Assembly: GCA_035534455.1 (NCBI GenBank)
Contig: DATLRV010000011.1
Location: forward strand, 1 to 64,000
Source of the DNA: JAJYVT01 sp035534455
GTDB taxonomy: Bacteria > Actinomycetota > Acidimicrobiia > Acidimicrobiales > RAAP-2
Length of the DNA stretch: 64,000 nucleotides
Reading direction: 5' to 3'
How positions within the stretch are numbered: position 1 is the stretch's first letter; each line of letters begins with the position of its first letter. The notes under the pieces were generated by a model that made no database searches, was not told where the DNA came from, and saw nothing but the letters and a program-made list of their open reading frames with translations. Positions 26,436 through 34,957 of the stretch are shown piece after piece. Made by a program: the position numbers and the translations under genes.

Positions 26436-27353
26436 CTACGGCGCCGACGGCGCCAGGGCCTCGAGGACGTCGCGGGCGTGCCGGAGCGACGCCTCCGGAT
26501 CGGCGTCGGGTGCGCCGATGAGCGGGTCGAAGTTCAAGTCGATGAACGCCTCGGTCATGCCCGCGTCGGCGAGCGCCCCGAGGTCCTCGGCGATCTCGGC
26601 GAGCGAGCCGGTGAGCGGGGCGCGCGTTGTCGAGCGGACCTTCACCACCGCACGGCAGACGAACCGGAGCGCGAACGGATCACGGCCGGCGTCGGCGGCC
26701 GCCGTGCGGACGATCGCGATCGAGTCGGCGAGCGATTCGAGGTCGGCGCGGCTGGAGCTGACCCAGCCGTCGGCCATGCGTCCCGCCCGCCGCAAGGACG
26801 CTTCGGCGGTCCCGCCGAACAGCACCGGCGGGTGCGGCCGCTGGAGAGGTTTGGGGTCCACGCGCGCGCGTGGGACCCGGAAATAGGGACCGTCGTACTC
26901 GACGACGTCCTCGGTCCATATGGCGCGGAGGCACCGCACGAAGTCCGCCGTCCGAGCCCCGCGGTGTGCGTACGGGACGCCCGCGGCCTCGAACTCCTCC
27001 GGCATCCATCCGAGGCCGAGCCCGACGTCGAGACGCCCGCCCGAGAGGTGGTCGATCGTGGTGAGCGACTTGGCCAGGAGCACGGGGGAGTAATAGGGAG
27101 CATTCACGACCGCGACGCCGAGACGCGTCCTCGTCGTGACGGCCGCGAGGTAGGCCAGCACCGCGAGCGGGTCCTGCACGCTCCGGTACGGCGGATCGAG
27201 CCGGTGCTCGCCGTGCTCGTCCACGGGGGCGAGCAGCCGCTGGAACGTCCACAGGGAGCGGTAGCCGAGCTCCTCGGCCCACGCGGCCACCTCGCGACAA
27301 CCCTCGGCAGTCGCCCAGCTTCCCGAGACCGGTGCCGCACATCCGAGCTCCAT
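26436..27353 (-). CDS. F420-dependent LLM-class oxidoreductase
   Basis: A 305-residue luciferase-like monooxygenase-fold enzyme of the TIGR03619-like actinobacterial group, which typically uses coenzyme F420. Signatures are WAEELGYRSLWTFQRLLAP near the N-terminus, SGGRLDVGLGLGWMPEEF (about residues 103-121) and RPHPPVLFGGTAEASLRRAG, with the HRG...F helix. The substrate is unknown. The ATG at 27353 has GGAGG eight bases upstream. It lies downstream of the arabinan-precursor genes on the same strand with a 36-base gap and could be part of that transcript. Confidence 0.88.
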   Translation of the reverse strand: MELGCAAPVSGSWATAEGCREVAAWAEELGYRSLWTFQRLLAPVDEHGEHRLDPPYRSVQDPLAVLAYLAAVTTRTRLGVAVVNAPYYSPVLLAKSLTTIDHLSGGRLDVGLGLGWMPEEFEAAGVPYAHRGARTADFVRCLRAIWTEDVVEYDGPYFRVPRARVDPKPLQRPHPPVLFGGTAEASLRRAGRMADGWVSSSRADLESLADSIAIVRTAAADAGRDPFALRFVCRAVVKVRSTTRAPLTGSLAEIAEDLGALADAGMTEAFIDLNFDPLIGAPDADPEASLRHARDVLEALAPSAP

Positions 27354-27389
27354 CGCCTACCTCCGTCCTCGCACGTCCGAAGTCCCGTG

Positions 27390-28148
27390 TCAGCCCGGGA
27401 GCCGCCGCCAGATCGCCTGTGGGACGGCGCGCGCCACGAGCAGCGCCCACCTGGCGAGGGGTGGTGCCCACACGACCTGCGCGCCCGACTCGAGGCCGTC
27501 GACGACGACGCGGGCCACCGCCTCGGGCGTCGTCGACAAGGGGGCCTTCGGGAGGCCCGCGGTCATCTTGGTCGGGACGCGGCCGGGCCGGACGACCTGG
27601 ACGACGACCCCCGAACCGCGCAGCGCCTCGGAGAGCCCGATCGCAAAGGCGTCCAGGCCCGCCTTTGCGGAGGCGTACACGAAGTTCTGCCGTCGGACAC
27701 GCACGGCCGCGACGGACGACAGGACCACGATCCGGCCGTAGCCCTGCTCGCGAAGGCGCGAGGCCGCTCTGGTCAGCGCGACCGCGGGCCACGAGTAGGT
27801 CGCCGTGACCACGTCGGCCGTGCGCGCGGCGTCCAGTTCGTCCCGTTCGCTCGACAGGACGCCGACCGCAAGCAGGACGAGGTCCACAGGACCGGCGGCG
27901 TCGAAGCACTCGTCCACCGCCCGGGTGGCGTCCGCGACGTCGAGGGCGTCGAACCGCACGGTGGCGACGTGGTCGGCGCCGGCGTCGCCCGCGGCTCGCG
28001 AGGCGCTCGCGAGCCGCGCCTCGTCCCGGCCGGCGAGCACCACCGTCTTGCAGTGGCGCCGCACGAGCGCGTCCACGATCGCGCCGGCGAGATCGGAGGT
28101 CCCGCCGAGGACGACGGCCGACTGCGGCTGTCCGAAGGCGTCCAGCAC
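27390..28148 (-). CDS. dprE2: Decaprenylphosphoryl-2-keto-ribose reductase (DprE2-like)
   Basis: A 252-residue classical SDR. SAVVLGGTSDLAGAIVDAL is the nucleotide site, VVLSSVAAVRVRRQNFVYAS then AKAGLD supplies the Ser and YxxxK pair, and the C-terminus GLPKAPLSTTPEAVARVVVD resembles DprE2. With DprE1 it epimerises decaprenylphosphoryl-ribose to decaprenylphosphoryl-arabinose, the arabinan donor. It starts with GTG at 28148, ten bases after the dprE1 stop, and the order ubiA-dprE1-dprE2 is strong context. The start has only a weak ribosome-binding site, consistent with coupling to the gene upstream. Confidence 0.9.
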   Translation of the reverse strand: MLDAFGQPQSAVVLGGTSDLAGAIVDALVRRHCKTVVLAGRDEARLASASRAAGDAGADHVATVRFDALDVADATRAVDECFDAAGPVDLVLLAVGVLSSERDELDAARTADVVTATYSWPAVALTRAASRLREQGYGRIVVLSSVAAVRVRRQNFVYASAKAGLDAFAIGLSEALRGSGVVVQVVRPGRVPTKMTAGLPKAPLSTTPEAVARVVVDGLESGAQVVWAPPLARWALLVARAVPQAIWRRLPG

Positions 28149-28158
28149 GTGCGCCCTG

Positions 28159-29511
28159 TCAGCGCAGGCCGAGCCGGCGCGAGAGGTCGGAGCGGAGCAC
28201 CCCGGCAGGGTCCACCCTTCGGCACACCTCCTGGAGCTCGACGAGTCGCGGGTACATGGTCGTGAGCAAGTCTGGCCGGAGACGGGAGTCCTTGGCCAGG
28301 TAGACCCGCCCGCCCGCCGCGGCGACCAACTCGTCGAGGTGATCGAGGCACTCGGCGAGCCCGTCGGGGCCGATCGGCACGTCGAGCGCGAGGGTCCACC
28401 CGGGCATCGGGAAGGAGAGCGGTCCCTTCGCGGCCGGGCCGAAGCGCTTGAGGACGGCGAGGAACGACGGGATGCGCCGTCGGGACAGCTCGCCCATCGC
28501 CGCGCCGACGACGTCGCCACGCTCGGGGGGCACGGCGAACTGGTACTGCAAGAAGCCGCCGGGCCCGTAGAGCCGGTTCCAGTCCGCTACGCCGTCGAGC
28601 GGGTGGAAGAAGCGCCAGATGGACTGGACCTCGGCCTCGCGGTGCGCCGGGGCGCGCCGGTACCACGCCTCGTTGAATGCGGCGATGCTCAGCCGGTTGA
28701 GGAGGCCGCCCGGCACATGCCCGGGAGCGCGCAGCACGGGCCGCTCCCGAGGGAGCTGCGCCCCGTGCTGACACTTCGGCGAGACGTCCGCCGACCGCGC
28801 GTGGTCGCCGCGGGTGAGCACGGCGCGACCCGAGCGCGAGCAGTCGACCCATGCGACCGAGTAGCGGTAGCGGGCGTCCCCCTCATCCATCGCCGCCATG
28901 ACCGAGTCGACGTCGGGGTAGCGGTGCGTGTCCACGAGCACCCGGTCCGTCTCCACGGCGAGCATCCGGACCCTCGCCGACGTGACGATGCCGGTCAGTC
29001 CCATGCCTCCGGCGGTGGCCCAGAAGAGCTTGCCGTCATCACCGTCCTCGGCGGGAGTGACGCGGTGCTCGCCGGTCGGCGTCGCGATGGTCATGGCCGT
29101 CACGTGGCGGCTGAAGCTGCCCTCTGCGTGGTGGTTCTTCCCGTGCACGTCGGCGGCGATCGCGCCGCCGACGCTGACCTGGCGCGTGCCCGGAGTGACG
29201 GGCAGGAACCAGCCCGCCGGGAGCGCCCGCCGCAGGAGGGCGTCGAGCGACGTGCCGGCGGCGACTTCCACCTCTCCTGACCGGTCCACCTCGCCGACGC
29301 GGTCGAGACCGCGCGTGTCGACGACGGTGCCCCCCGCGCACTGGGCCGCGTCGCCGTAGCTTCGACCGAGCCCGCGCGCGATGACGCCTCGGCCGTCGGC
29401 TTCGGAAAAGAGGTGGCCCAGCTCGGCGGCGCTGGGCGTGCGGACGAGTGCGCGGGTGGCGGCGGTGCGTCCCCAGCCGGAGAGCAGCGCTTGGGCCGGC
29501 GCGTCAGGCAT
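28159..29511 (-). CDS. dprE1: Decaprenylphosphoryl-ribose 2-oxidase (DprE1-like)
   Basis: A 450-residue FAD enzyme of the VAO family. The FAD site is visible as ARGLGRSYGDAAQ (about 46-57) and VGGAIAADVHGKNHHAEGSF (about 114-133); Lys 407 (YLAKDSR) matches the catalytic Lys of Mycobacterium DprE1. It oxidises decaprenylphosphoryl-ribose to the 2-keto intermediate reduced by DprE2. At the position of the Cys targeted covalently by benzothiazinones, this protein has Ala 375 (PGWTLALDVPI). The ATG at 29511 overlaps the end of ubiA by eight bases. No Asp/His covalent FAD tether was identified, as expected for DprE1. Confidence 0.93.
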   Translation of the reverse strand: MPDAPAQALLSGWGRTAATRALVRTPSAAELGHLFSEADGRGVIARGLGRSYGDAAQCAGGTVVDTRGLDRVGEVDRSGEVEVAAGTSLDALLRRALPAGWFLPVTPGTRQVSVGGAIAADVHGKNHHAEGSFSRHVTAMTIATPTGEHRVTPAEDGDDGKLFWATAGGMGLTGIVTSARVRMLAVETDRVLVDTHRYPDVDSVMAAMDEGDARYRYSVAWVDCSRSGRAVLTRGDHARSADVSPKCQHGAQLPRERPVLRAPGHVPGGLLNRLSIAAFNEAWYRRAPAHREAEVQSIWRFFHPLDGVADWNRLYGPGGFLQYQFAVPPERGDVVGAAMGELSRRRIPSFLAVLKRFGPAAKGPLSFPMPGWTLALDVPIGPDGLAECLDHLDELVAAAGGRVYLAKDSRLRPDLLTTMYPRLVELQEVCRRVDPAGVLRSDLSRRLGLR

Positions 29512-30445
29512 AGATGCCGATGCCGACGAGCACCGCCCACACGAGGGCGAGGACCTGGAGCGTGCGGTCCTCCCAGGCGAGCTCGCTCGGCGCCCCGCCC
29601 CTCCCGGCGTCGAGGAGGCGCAAGACGTAGAGGACGCCGGTGATGACGGGAGCGACGGAGAGCTCGATCCACACCAGGTGGCCACCGTGTTGAGCGAGCC
29701 CTCCCTTTTCGAACGCCCAGAGACAGTAGGTCGTGACCGCGCCGGCGGCGCTCAGCGTGAGCGCGGAGCGGAGAAAGGGCTGCGAGTACTGCTCGAGAGC
29801 GATCCGGTGCAGACCGCGGTCGTCACCGAGCGTCCGGTGCTCGCCGGTGCGTTTGCCGATCACGATGAACAGCGCGGCGAAGGAGGTGACGACGAGGAAC
29901 CAGCTCGACAGCGGCACGCGGGTCGCCACGCCGCCCGCGATCGCCCGGAGGACGAAGCCCGACGCGACGGCGGTGAGCTCGATGACGGGCTGGCGCTTGA
30001 GCCAGAGGGAGTAGCCGACGGTGATGATCCCGTAGGACGCGGCGACGACCACGAGGGGCCAGCCGGCGAGGAACGCCGCCGAGACGAGCGCGGCAGCGAA
30101 GAGCACGAGGGCGCCCGTGACGGCGACGCCCGGGCTCACGCGGCCCGCGGCGACGGGGCGGAGCTGTTTCCTCGGGTGCTGGCGGTCGGTCTCGGCATCG
30201 ATCGTGTCGTTCACGAAGTAGGTCGCCGACGCCGCCGCGCAGAAGATCCCGAACGCGCCGAGCGCGTGCAGCAGTGCGGTCGGGTGCGTGAGAACACCGG
30301 CGGCGCCGGGGGCGACGAACACGAGGATGTTCTTCGCCCACTGCTTGGGCCGCGCCAATCTGACGACGTCCCGCACGGGAGTCGACCCGTGGGCCGCCGA
30401 CTGCAGCCCGACGGCTGTGCCCACAGGGCGGGTTGCAGGCTCCAT
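29504..30445 (-). CDS. Decaprenyl-phosphate phosphoribosyltransferase (UbiA family)
   Basis: A 313-residue membrane prenyltransferase with about nine helices. The Asp-rich cation site is NDTIDAETDRQHPRK (about residues 78-92), preceded by RPKQWAKNILVF, both typical of the Rv3806c group that makes decaprenylphosphoryl-5-phosphoribose from PRPP. The second acidic motif is weaker than in classical UbiA, as expected for this branch. It heads the ubiA-dprE1-dprE2 operon. The ATG at 30445 has no Shine-Dalgarno site but a possible -10 hexamer eight bases away. Confidence 0.92.
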   Translation of the reverse strand: MEPATRPVGTAVGLQSAAHGSTPVRDVVRLARPKQWAKNILVFVAPGAAGVLTHPTALLHALGAFGIFCAAASATYFVNDTIDAETDRQHPRKQLRPVAAGRVSPGVAVTGALVLFAAALVSAAFLAGWPLVVVAASYGIITVGYSLWLKRQPVIELTAVASGFVLRAIAGGVATRVPLSSWFLVVTSFAALFIVIGKRTGEHRTLGDDRGLHRIALEQYSQPFLRSALTLSAAGAVTTYCLWAFEKGGLAQHGGHLVWIELSVAPVITGVLYVLRLLDAGRGGAPSELAWEDRTLQVLALVWAVLVGIGIYA

Positions 30446-30453
30446 CCTGGGTC

Positions 30454-30459
30454 ATGGTA
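30454..30459 (-). promoter_or_regulatory. Candidate -10 element for the arabinan-precursor operon
   Basis: On the minus strand TACCAT ends eight bases before the ATG at 30445. The absence of a ribosome-binding site suggests a leaderless or near-leaderless transcript. Confidence 0.3.
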
Positions 30460-30579
30460 CCCAGGGAACCTGACGACCGAGTGAGTGTCCCGCCTCGGCC
30501 GCCGCCACGACTGGGCGCAGGCGCCCAGGTCTCTGGCGCCCAGGTCTTTCTGCCCTCGTGGCCGCTCGGCCGCGGCTCC

Positions 30580-31776
30580 TCACCCAGCCGTGGGCACCTC
30601 GTTGGATCGCCCGGCTTTCCTGGTGGTGGGGGCGTCGGTCGCAGGAGCCGAAGTCGCACGCTCCGTGTCAGTGAACAGGATGCACCCGCTCGCGTCGAGC
30701 TCGACGCCCACCGTGGTGCCGCGCGGGACGCGCCGTTCGCTCACCACCCCGGCCAGTCGCCGCCCGCCAGGAAGGTCGACGACGAGCTCGTAGTGGCGGC
30801 CTCGGAATGCGGTGTCGGCGACCCGGCCGGCCAGGTGCGCCGTCTCGGCTTCCGCCGCGCAGAGGCGGACCGCCGTGGGCCTGATCGCCAGCATGCCGGC
30901 GGCGCCAGTCGCTGCCGCCTCGGCGAGGTGCGCCGAACCTTCGGCCACCCGCACGTCGATCGGTCGTGCCCCCTCGAGGTCCGCCGGCACGACGTCGACG
31001 TGGCCGGGGACCCTTCCGGGCCTGGTGACGCGCACTGCAAGCTCTCCGGCGAGACCGGTGAACCTCGCGACGAAGAGGGTCGCGGGCGTGCTGTAGATCT
31101 CTTCGGGCGTGCCGAGCTGGACGAGCACCCCGTCCTGGAGCACGCCCACCTGGTCGGCGAGCGCGAACGCCTCCAACTGGTCGTGGGTGATGTAGATCGT
31201 CGTCGCGCCGGCCTCGCGCACGAGGGAGGAGATCTCGACGCGCATCCGCTCTCGGAGGTCGGCGTCGAGATTGGACAGCGGCTCGTCGCACAGGAGGAGG
31301 CCGGTGTCGCCGACGAGCGCCCTCGCCAGAGCGACCCGCTGCTGCTCACCGCCCGAGAGCTGCACCGGGAAGCGGTCCGCGAGGTGGGCGAGCCCGACCC
31401 GTTCGAGCATGTCGAGCGCGTGGCGGCGGGCGTCAGGTCGCCCGATACGGTGCCGGCGGAGCGCGAACGCGACGTTGTCGCGCGCCGAGAGGTGCGGCCA
31501 GAGGGCGTAGTCCTGGAAGACCATGGCGAGATCCCTGCGCTCGGGCGGGAGGTGGACGCGCCCGTCGGCGACGACGGCGTCGCCGATGACGAGGCGACCC
31601 GACGTGAGGCGCTCGATGCCCGCGATCGTGCGCAACAGGGTCGTCTTCCCGGATCCCGACGGGCCGAGGAGCACCATGAACGTCCCCGGCTCCACGGTGA
31701 AGCTCGGACCCCGGAGCGCGTGGTTGCCCCCGGGGTAGACCTTCGACGCCTCTTCGACCACGAGGCGCTCAGCCAC
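30580..31776 (-). CDS. ABC transporter ATPase, ferric-iron type (FbpC-like)
   Basis: A 398-residue ATPase of an importer. Walker A is LGPSGSGKTTLLRTIAG, the Q-loop MVFQDYALWPHL, the signature LSGGEQQRVALARALV, Walker B LLLCDEPLSNLD and the H-loop YITHD. About 150 C-terminal residues form a TOBE-like regulatory domain. The set of one ATPase, one double-length permease and one binding protein is that of Fbp/Sfu ferric transporters, though related systems carry thiamine, phosphonates or other small molecules. The GTG at 31776 overlaps the permease stop by eight bases, so translation is coupled. Confidence 0.88.
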   Translation of the reverse strand: MAERLVVEEASKVYPGGNHALRGPSFTVEPGTFMVLLGPSGSGKTTLLRTIAGIERLTSGRLVIGDAVVADGRVHLPPERRDLAMVFQDYALWPHLSARDNVAFALRRHRIGRPDARRHALDMLERVGLAHLADRFPVQLSGGEQQRVALARALVGDTGLLLCDEPLSNLDADLRERMRVEISSLVREAGATTIYITHDQLEAFALADQVGVLQDGVLVQLGTPEEIYSTPATLFVARFTGLAGELAVRVTRPGRVPGHVDVVPADLEGARPIDVRVAEGSAHLAEAAATGAAGMLAIRPTAVRLCAAEAETAHLAGRVADTAFRGRHYELVVDLPGGRRLAGVVSERRVPRGTTVGVELDASGCILFTDTERATSAPATDAPTTRKAGRSNEVPTAG

Positions 31777-33595
31777 GGACGGTCGACCCGATCCGACGCC
31801 AGCCCCGGGGTGCGAGCAACCGGTAGAGGAGCAGGACGGCACCGACGACGCCCAGGGCGATCCCGACCGCGATCACCGCCTGTGCGAGGCCCAAACCGAA
31901 GTGGTAGCCCGCGAGATTGAGGTTGATGGCGACCGAGAGCGGCGGGGAGCCGGGCGCGTAGAGGAGCTGGGAGATCGGCAGCTCGAGGAAGATCCCGCAG
32001 AACGTGAAGAGCCACGCCATCACGAGGGGCCGGGAGACGGCCGGGAGCACGCCGCTGAGCCACGCTCGCGCGGCGCCAGCGCCGTGGGCCCGCGCCGCGT
32101 CGTGGAGCGACGACTGCACCTGGGAGACGGGCCCGACGAGTACCCGCGCGTTGGTGGGGAGGCTGGAGGCGATGTAGCCGATGATGAGGAGCGACACCGT
32201 CTGGTAGAGGTCGACGCCGATACGCGAGAGGAACGGGAGGTTGTACGCGAAGATGTAGCCGGCCGCGAAGACCACCCCCGGCAGTGCGACGGTCGCGAGC
32301 AACAAGAAGTCGAGCACCGCGGTCGCGCGCGTGCGCTGGCGCGACAGCAGGCGGGCGACGAGGAAGCCGGCGACGACCGTCACCGTCGCCGTGACGATGC
32401 CGTAGACGAGGGACCGGTAGATGGGTCCCGAGACGCCGGGGATGTGCAGGACGCCCGAGTAGTTCGCGAAGGTGATCCGGGTGGAGGCGCCGAAATCCGC
32501 AAGGAGCGAACCGGTGACCGCCCCCACCGCCGGCGCACCCAGCGCCAAGGCGTAGAAGAGGGCGACGCATCCCGTCGAAAGGATTGCGCCCTTGGTGGAG
32601 AGCTGGCGACGGACCGCCTGGCGCGTGCGCGCCGAGAGCACCGCGTACGAACGGCCGCGCAGCGCCTTCGCCTGGAGCGCGAGCGGGAGCGCGACGGAGG
32701 CGACGAGGACGACGCCGATCGCGGCGGCGGCCGGGAAGCTCGGCGGGAAGTTCCCGATGGCGGCGTAGAGCTGGTAGGTCGCGAGAGAGAAGTGCGAGTT
32801 GTACGCCAGGGTGTACGCCACGCCGAAGTCGCTGATCGACTCTGCGAACCCGATGGCGAGGGCGGACCAGATCGCTGGAGCGAGGATCGGGAGCACGAGC
32901 CGCAGCGAGGCGAACCTCGAGGCCCCGTGCACCCGGGCGGCGTCCTCGAACTCCTGCCCGAGCCCTGCAAGTGAGGCGGTGATCGTGAGGAACGCGAACG
33001 GCACGCAGCGCAGTCCGAGCACCAGCACCACGCCGACCGGGCCCATGATCGCGTGTGTGACGAAGGCAGAGCCGAGCCCGAACCGTGTCAGCACGCCGTC
33101 CCTCACCACCAGGCGCTCCCAGCCGATGCCGGGCAGCCACGAGGGGAGCAGCAGGACCAGCCACATGCCGATCGGCACGAACCGGCGCCCCGGCATGGAC
33201 GTCCGACCGGCGAGCCACGCCACCGGCAGGCCGATGCCGATGCCGATGGCAGCCGCCGCGGCGCTCACCCACAAAGAGTTCAGGAGCGAGACCGCGGTGG
33301 TGCCGGTGAAGATCGTCGTCAGGTACGAGAGGGTGAACCACTGCGGCCCTTGGTCGAAGAGCCGCGGCGAGACCGAGAGCACGAGGAAGCAGGCGCACGG
33401 CGCCAGGACGAACAGGCCCGCCAGTGCCCACAGTCCGAAGCGCAGCCCGCGCGCCGCGCCGGTGAACCGGCTCGCGGAGATCCGGGCGCGCCGGCCGTGC
33501 CGTCCTCGACGTGGCGAGGGCGCGCGCGGCTCGGTGCCTGTCGGCGCCGGCGGGACGTCAGCGGACAACCCCGAGACCGGCTGCGTGACGGTCAC
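31769..33595 (-). CDS. ABC transporter permease, two fused domains (FbpB-like)
   Basis: A 608-residue permease with about twelve transmembrane helices arranged as two homologous halves. Each half has an EAA-type coupling loop: FEDAARVHGASRFASLRLVL (about 215-234) and LHDAARAHGAGAARAWLSGV in the second half. The duplication lets one chain replace the usual permease dimer, as in FbpB/SfuB. The N-terminal 45 residues are a basic cytoplasmic tail. Substrate specificity cannot be read from it. It follows the binding-protein gene by 52 bases and overlaps the ATPase start. Confidence 0.9.
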   Translation of the reverse strand: MTVTQPVSGLSADVPPAPTGTEPRAPSPRRGRHGRRARISASRFTGAARGLRFGLWALAGLFVLAPCACFLVLSVSPRLFDQGPQWFTLSYLTTIFTGTTAVSLLNSLWVSAAAAAIGIGIGLPVAWLAGRTSMPGRRFVPIGMWLVLLLPSWLPGIGWERLVVRDGVLTRFGLGSAFVTHAIMGPVGVVLVLGLRCVPFAFLTITASLAGLGQEFEDAARVHGASRFASLRLVLPILAPAIWSALAIGFAESISDFGVAYTLAYNSHFSLATYQLYAAIGNFPPSFPAAAAIGVVLVASVALPLALQAKALRGRSYAVLSARTRQAVRRQLSTKGAILSTGCVALFYALALGAPAVGAVTGSLLADFGASTRITFANYSGVLHIPGVSGPIYRSLVYGIVTATVTVVAGFLVARLLSRQRTRATAVLDFLLLATVALPGVVFAAGYIFAYNLPFLSRIGVDLYQTVSLLIIGYIASSLPTNARVLVGPVSQVQSSLHDAARAHGAGAARAWLSGVLPAVSRPLVMAWLFTFCGIFLELPISQLLYAPGSPPLSVAINLNLAGYHFGLGLAQAVIAVGIALGVVGAVLLLYRLLAPRGWRRIGSTVRG

Positions 33596-33647
33596 GGGGT
33601 TGTCACGGCCCAGGGCACCGGTCCTCGACTACCGACCGCCGCCGGGA

Positions 33648-34745
33648 TCACTTCGTGATTGTGTTGATGAACCAGTTGTTGATCGTCGACTCCTTCGGGC
33701 CCCACTTGTACGGGTTGATGTGCTGCACCTTGACCGACGAGAGGGACGGGAGCTCGGGCCGGGGCTTGATGCCCTCGACCACCGGGTAGTACAGCGAGTC
33801 GCCGGTGGGTGTGCCTGTCTCCATGACCGCCTGACCGAGCTTCGACAGGACGAAGTTGACGAACTTCTTCGCCTCGGCGATCTCCGTCTTTGTCGCCTTG
33901 GCGTCGATGCCGATGTTGGACGGGAGCATCGTCACCGGGCTCAGGTACTTGACCTTGAGGGTTGTGTCTGTGTGCTCGGCGCCGATGGCCGCGGAGCTCT
34001 GGACCATGGCGAGCTTGATCTGCCCGCTCGCGAGGGCTGCGAGGGTCGGGCCGTTCGTTGTGTGGATCACGAGCCCGTTCTGCTTCAGCTTCTCGAAGAA
34101 CTGCTTGCCCTTTGTCACGCTGCCCAGGAAGCTCATCGTGCCGGAGATGAACGGGTAGGTCGGACCCGACTGGCTGGGTGTGTTCATCCCGACCGCGTTC
34201 TGCCACTTTGCGCTCAGCAGTGTGTTCCACGAGGACGGTGGGTTGGGCACGACCTTGGGTGTGTAGGCGATCGCCGCCATGAGGGTGATGCCCGTCGGCA
34301 CGAAGCTCTTGTCCTTGGGGACCACCGACTTGCCCAGGGTGTCCCACTTGACCTTCGGCGTGAAGCCCCGCACGAGCAGGTGCTCGTCGTCGAGCTCGGC
34401 GAAGGCTGTCTGCCCGTCCACCCAGAGCAGGCCCCAGTGGGGATTGTTCTTCGACGCCTGGATCTGGGAGAGCAGAGGTCCCGTGGAGTTTGTGTCGAGC
34501 TCGGTCGGGATGCCCGTGGCGGCCTGGAAGGCATGGACCATCGCCTGGTCGTATCCCTGGGCCGAGTAGACGATGAGCGGGACCTTCTTCTCCCCCTTCT
34601 TGGCCGCGAGCGCCGGACCGGCGGTCGCGGCGAGGGTGCCGGCGGCGAGGGCGCCGCAGGCGATGCCCGCCATGGCCACCCGCACGCGCCGGTGGCGCCC
34701 GGGGCGGGTGGTCGTGCCGACCGTTGCGTACCTGCGAAGCTGCAC
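33648..34745 (-). CDS. ABC transporter solute-binding protein (FbpA-like)
   Basis: A 365-residue exported protein. A long Arg-rich n-region is followed by AMAGIACGALAAGTLAATAG and a cleavage site near GPALAA. The mature domain begins VPLIVYSAQGYDQAMVHAFQ, the usual family-1 iron/small-molecule opening, and later has WGLLWVDGQTAFAELDD. No lipobox is seen, so anchoring is not by lipid. The GTG at 34745 is preferred to the ATG at 34784 because GGAGGGACGA lies just upstream of it. Codon choice is unusual: many Val codons are GTG/GTT-type (TGT-rich on the plus strand). Ferric iron is the likeliest cargo but unproven. Confidence 0.85.
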   Translation of the reverse strand: MQLRRYATVGTTTRPGRHRRVRVAMAGIACGALAAGTLAATAGPALAAKKGEKKVPLIVYSAQGYDQAMVHAFQAATGIPTELDTNSTGPLLSQIQASKNNPHWGLLWVDGQTAFAELDDEHLLVRGFTPKVKWDTLGKSVVPKDKSFVPTGITLMAAIAYTPKVVPNPPSSWNTLLSAKWQNAVGMNTPSQSGPTYPFISGTMSFLGSVTKGKQFFEKLKQNGLVIHTTNGPTLAALASGQIKLAMVQSSAAIGAEHTDTTLKVKYLSPVTMLPSNIGIDAKATKTEIAEAKKFVNFVLSKLGQAVMETGTPTGDSLYYPVVEGIKPRPELPSLSSVKVQHINPYKWGPKESTINNWFINTITK

Positions 34746-34944
34746 TCGTCCCTCCGCTTCTCCGTCGCCGGAGGCTGTCACCACCAGCGGGTTCGCTGGA
34801 ACGGTAGGGAACGACCTTTAACTCGCGGTGACGCCGATGCGAACGATCGCTGAAATTCAGACGACTTCTTCGCGTCGGTAGGACACCGTGAGGACGACGG
34901 TGCGCTGCCGGCCCCTCTCCCAGTCGCGCCCCCTGGGCGTGTCG
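34746..34944. promoter_or_regulatory. Divergent promoter region of the ABC importer and DapA-like gene
   Basis: About 200 bases between divergent starts. A relatively AT-rich patch at 34812-34885 (AACGACCTTTAACTC and CTGAAATTCAGACG) stands out from the surroundings and holds the short palindrome CTGAAATTCAG (34850-34860). This could bind a regulator, for example an iron repressor, but the consensus is not recognisable. Confidence 0.35.
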
Positions 34945-34950
34945 TATCGT
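34945..34950 (+). promoter_or_regulatory. Candidate -10 element of a leaderless promoter
   Basis: TATCGT ends seven bases before the GTG at 34958. No Shine-Dalgarno site precedes that start. Confidence 0.35.
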
Positions 34951-34957
34951 GTCGGGC

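Noticed and set aside
34746..34784. Earlier ATG (34784) for the solute-binding protein
   Set aside because: The GTG at 34745 has a strong ribosome-binding site and gives a normal-length signal peptide.
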